DNA of 15,634 nt from Symbiodinium natans (taxonomy: Eukaryota; Sar; Dinophyceae; Suessiales; Symbiodiniaceae): contig CAJNDS010002832.1 in NCBI GenBank assembly GCA_905221605.1, positions 249,001 to 264,634 on the forward strand. Direction: 5' to 3'. The translations under genes were made by a program, and so were the position numbers. This document shows, one piece after another, positions 15,291 to 15,634 of this stretch (position 1 is the stretch's first letter; each line of letters starts with the position of its first letter). A model generated the notes under the pieces. That model was not told the origin of the DNA. It made no database searches and saw only the letters and a list, made by a program, of their open reading frames with translations.

Positions 15291-15547
15291 CACACTTGTG
15301 CATATCTCCACACCAAGTCTCAATTCCTTCCACCTAAGATTCACCTTCTTTTATCCTGTCAATTAAAACCTCGCACTCACTCAGAAAACAGTCTGCAGGT
15401 ACGTTTACACCCCTCCCTGGGGGCGTCTTCGTTGGCCAGCGACCCCCAGGGAGAGCGCTGGCCCCCTGCTTCAAATCTAGCTTTCAAAACGGACCTTGCT
15501 CAACAGCGATTGATTCCCTTGGTGACAGGGTTGGCACACACACACAC
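15291..15547 (-). repeat. Pseudo-LTR, upstream (5') copy
   Basis: Direct copy of 8254-8510 (two substitutions, no indel). In element sense it begins with GTGTGTGTGTGCCAACCC, next to the right-hand microsatellite, and passes into the leader near 15290, where the match stops abruptly. It presumably carries the promoter, as pseudo-LTRs do in Penelope-like elements. No promoter motif is identifiable by eye. Confidence 0.95.
15414..15463 (-). other. Potential H-type RNA pseudoknot in the 5' pseudo-LTR
   Basis: Identical to 8377-8426: 8-bp and 10-bp perfect interleaved stems in the sense RNA with loops of 3, 1 and 10 nt. Here it would lie in the 5' untranslated region of a transcript initiating inside the pseudo-LTR. 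Confidence 0.7.
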
Positions 15548-15634
15548 ACACGCACAGACACAGAGACACAGAGACACAGAGACACAGAGACACACAGAGA
15601 CACAGAGACACAGAGACACAGAGACACAGAGACA
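15548..15634. repeat. CACAGAGA microsatellite at the right flank, cut by the window end
   Basis: CACACGCACAGACACAGAGA continues as CACAGAGA octamers to the end of the window, with one irregular CACACAGAGA step near 15592. The same octamer family lies on the other side of the element (7938-8253). This suggests the element sits inside one pre-existing microsatellite. Confidence 0.95.

Larger units (their letters stand above)
8254..15547 (-). mobile_element. Penelope-like retroelement, N-terminal GIY-YIG type (Naiad/Chlamys-like), with pseudo-LTRs
   Basis: A 7,294-bp unit is bounded by 257-bp direct repeats and read on the minus strand. Order: terminal repeat, leader, ORF1, GIY-YIG endonuclease, linker with a CPC motif, Penelope-type reverse transcriptase, ORF3, terminal repeat. 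Known from the family: permuted Penelope-like elements have GIY-YIG before RT, joined by a CxC motif; they carry pseudo-LTRs and are biased toward microsatellite insertion. All of these are visible here. No integrase, RNase H, protease or tyrosine recombinase is seen, which argues against LTR and DIRS elements. ORF1 and ORF3 are additions to the layout I know. Pol is interrupted three times and ORF3 probably once, so this copy is likely non-autonomous. It could instead be a further dinoflagellate lineage of the Penelope/telomerase RT group. Confidence 0.85.

Noticed and set aside
8254-15547. LTR retrotransposon or DIRS element
   Set aside because: The terminal repeats are direct and LTR-like, but there is no integrase, protease, RNase H or tyrosine recombinase, and the RT motifs and GIY-YIG point to the Penelope group.

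Overview
The window looks like nuclear DNA of a dinoflagellate, probably from the coral-symbiont family Symbiodiniaceae. The reasons are: no bacterial operon structure; many short interstitial plant-type telomere tracts (TTTAGGG/CCCTAAA) scattered over the first 7 kb; a dispersed GCTTTTGGGCGCAGAAGTC repeat whose readings (LVLLGAEVACTGF and FWAQKSLAR types) I associate with predicted Symbiodiniaceae proteins; and large amounts of non-coding repeat. The assignment is inference, at about 0.7 confidence.

Left part (1 to about 7.9 kb): I find no convincing gene. It holds a tandem array with a period of about 787 bp (679-2750) with diverged partial relatives on both sides, six telomere-like tracts (one pair forming a 13-bp perfect inverted repeat), a 26-bp minisatellite (5755-5932), ATGA-rich low-complexity DNA, and a small array of the dispersed repeat (7247-7430). 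Next comes a long octamer/hexamer microsatellite of the CACAGAGA type (7938-8253).

Right part (8254-15547, minus strand): a 7.3-kb retroelement bounded by two 257-bp direct repeats that differ at only two bases, and embedded in CACAGA-type microsatellite on both sides. Reading along the minus strand, it has a leader of about 0.4 kb; ORF1 (371 aa, intact, gag-like in position, no known domain); a pol region with a GIY-YIG endonuclease first, then a helical linker, a CPC motif, and a reverse transcriptase of Penelope/telomerase type; and ORF3 (SR-rich and proline-rich, function unknown). This order (N-terminal GIY-YIG, CxC, RT, pseudo-LTRs, microsatellite insertion) matches the permuted N-terminal EN+ Penelope-like elements (Naiad/Chlamys). 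The extra ORF1 and ORF3 are not part of the layout I know for that clade.

Details of note: ORF1 and pol lie in one frame, separated by a single UGA followed by CUAG, a known stop-readthrough context. Both terminal repeats can fold into an H-type pseudoknot in the sense RNA. Pol is broken by a 144-bp poly(A)-tailed SINE-like insertion with a perfect 10-bp target-site duplication, by a 1-nt frameshift, and by an in-frame TGA. ORF3 appears frameshifted at a T6 run. The copy is therefore probably dead, although its terminal repeats are 99% identical.
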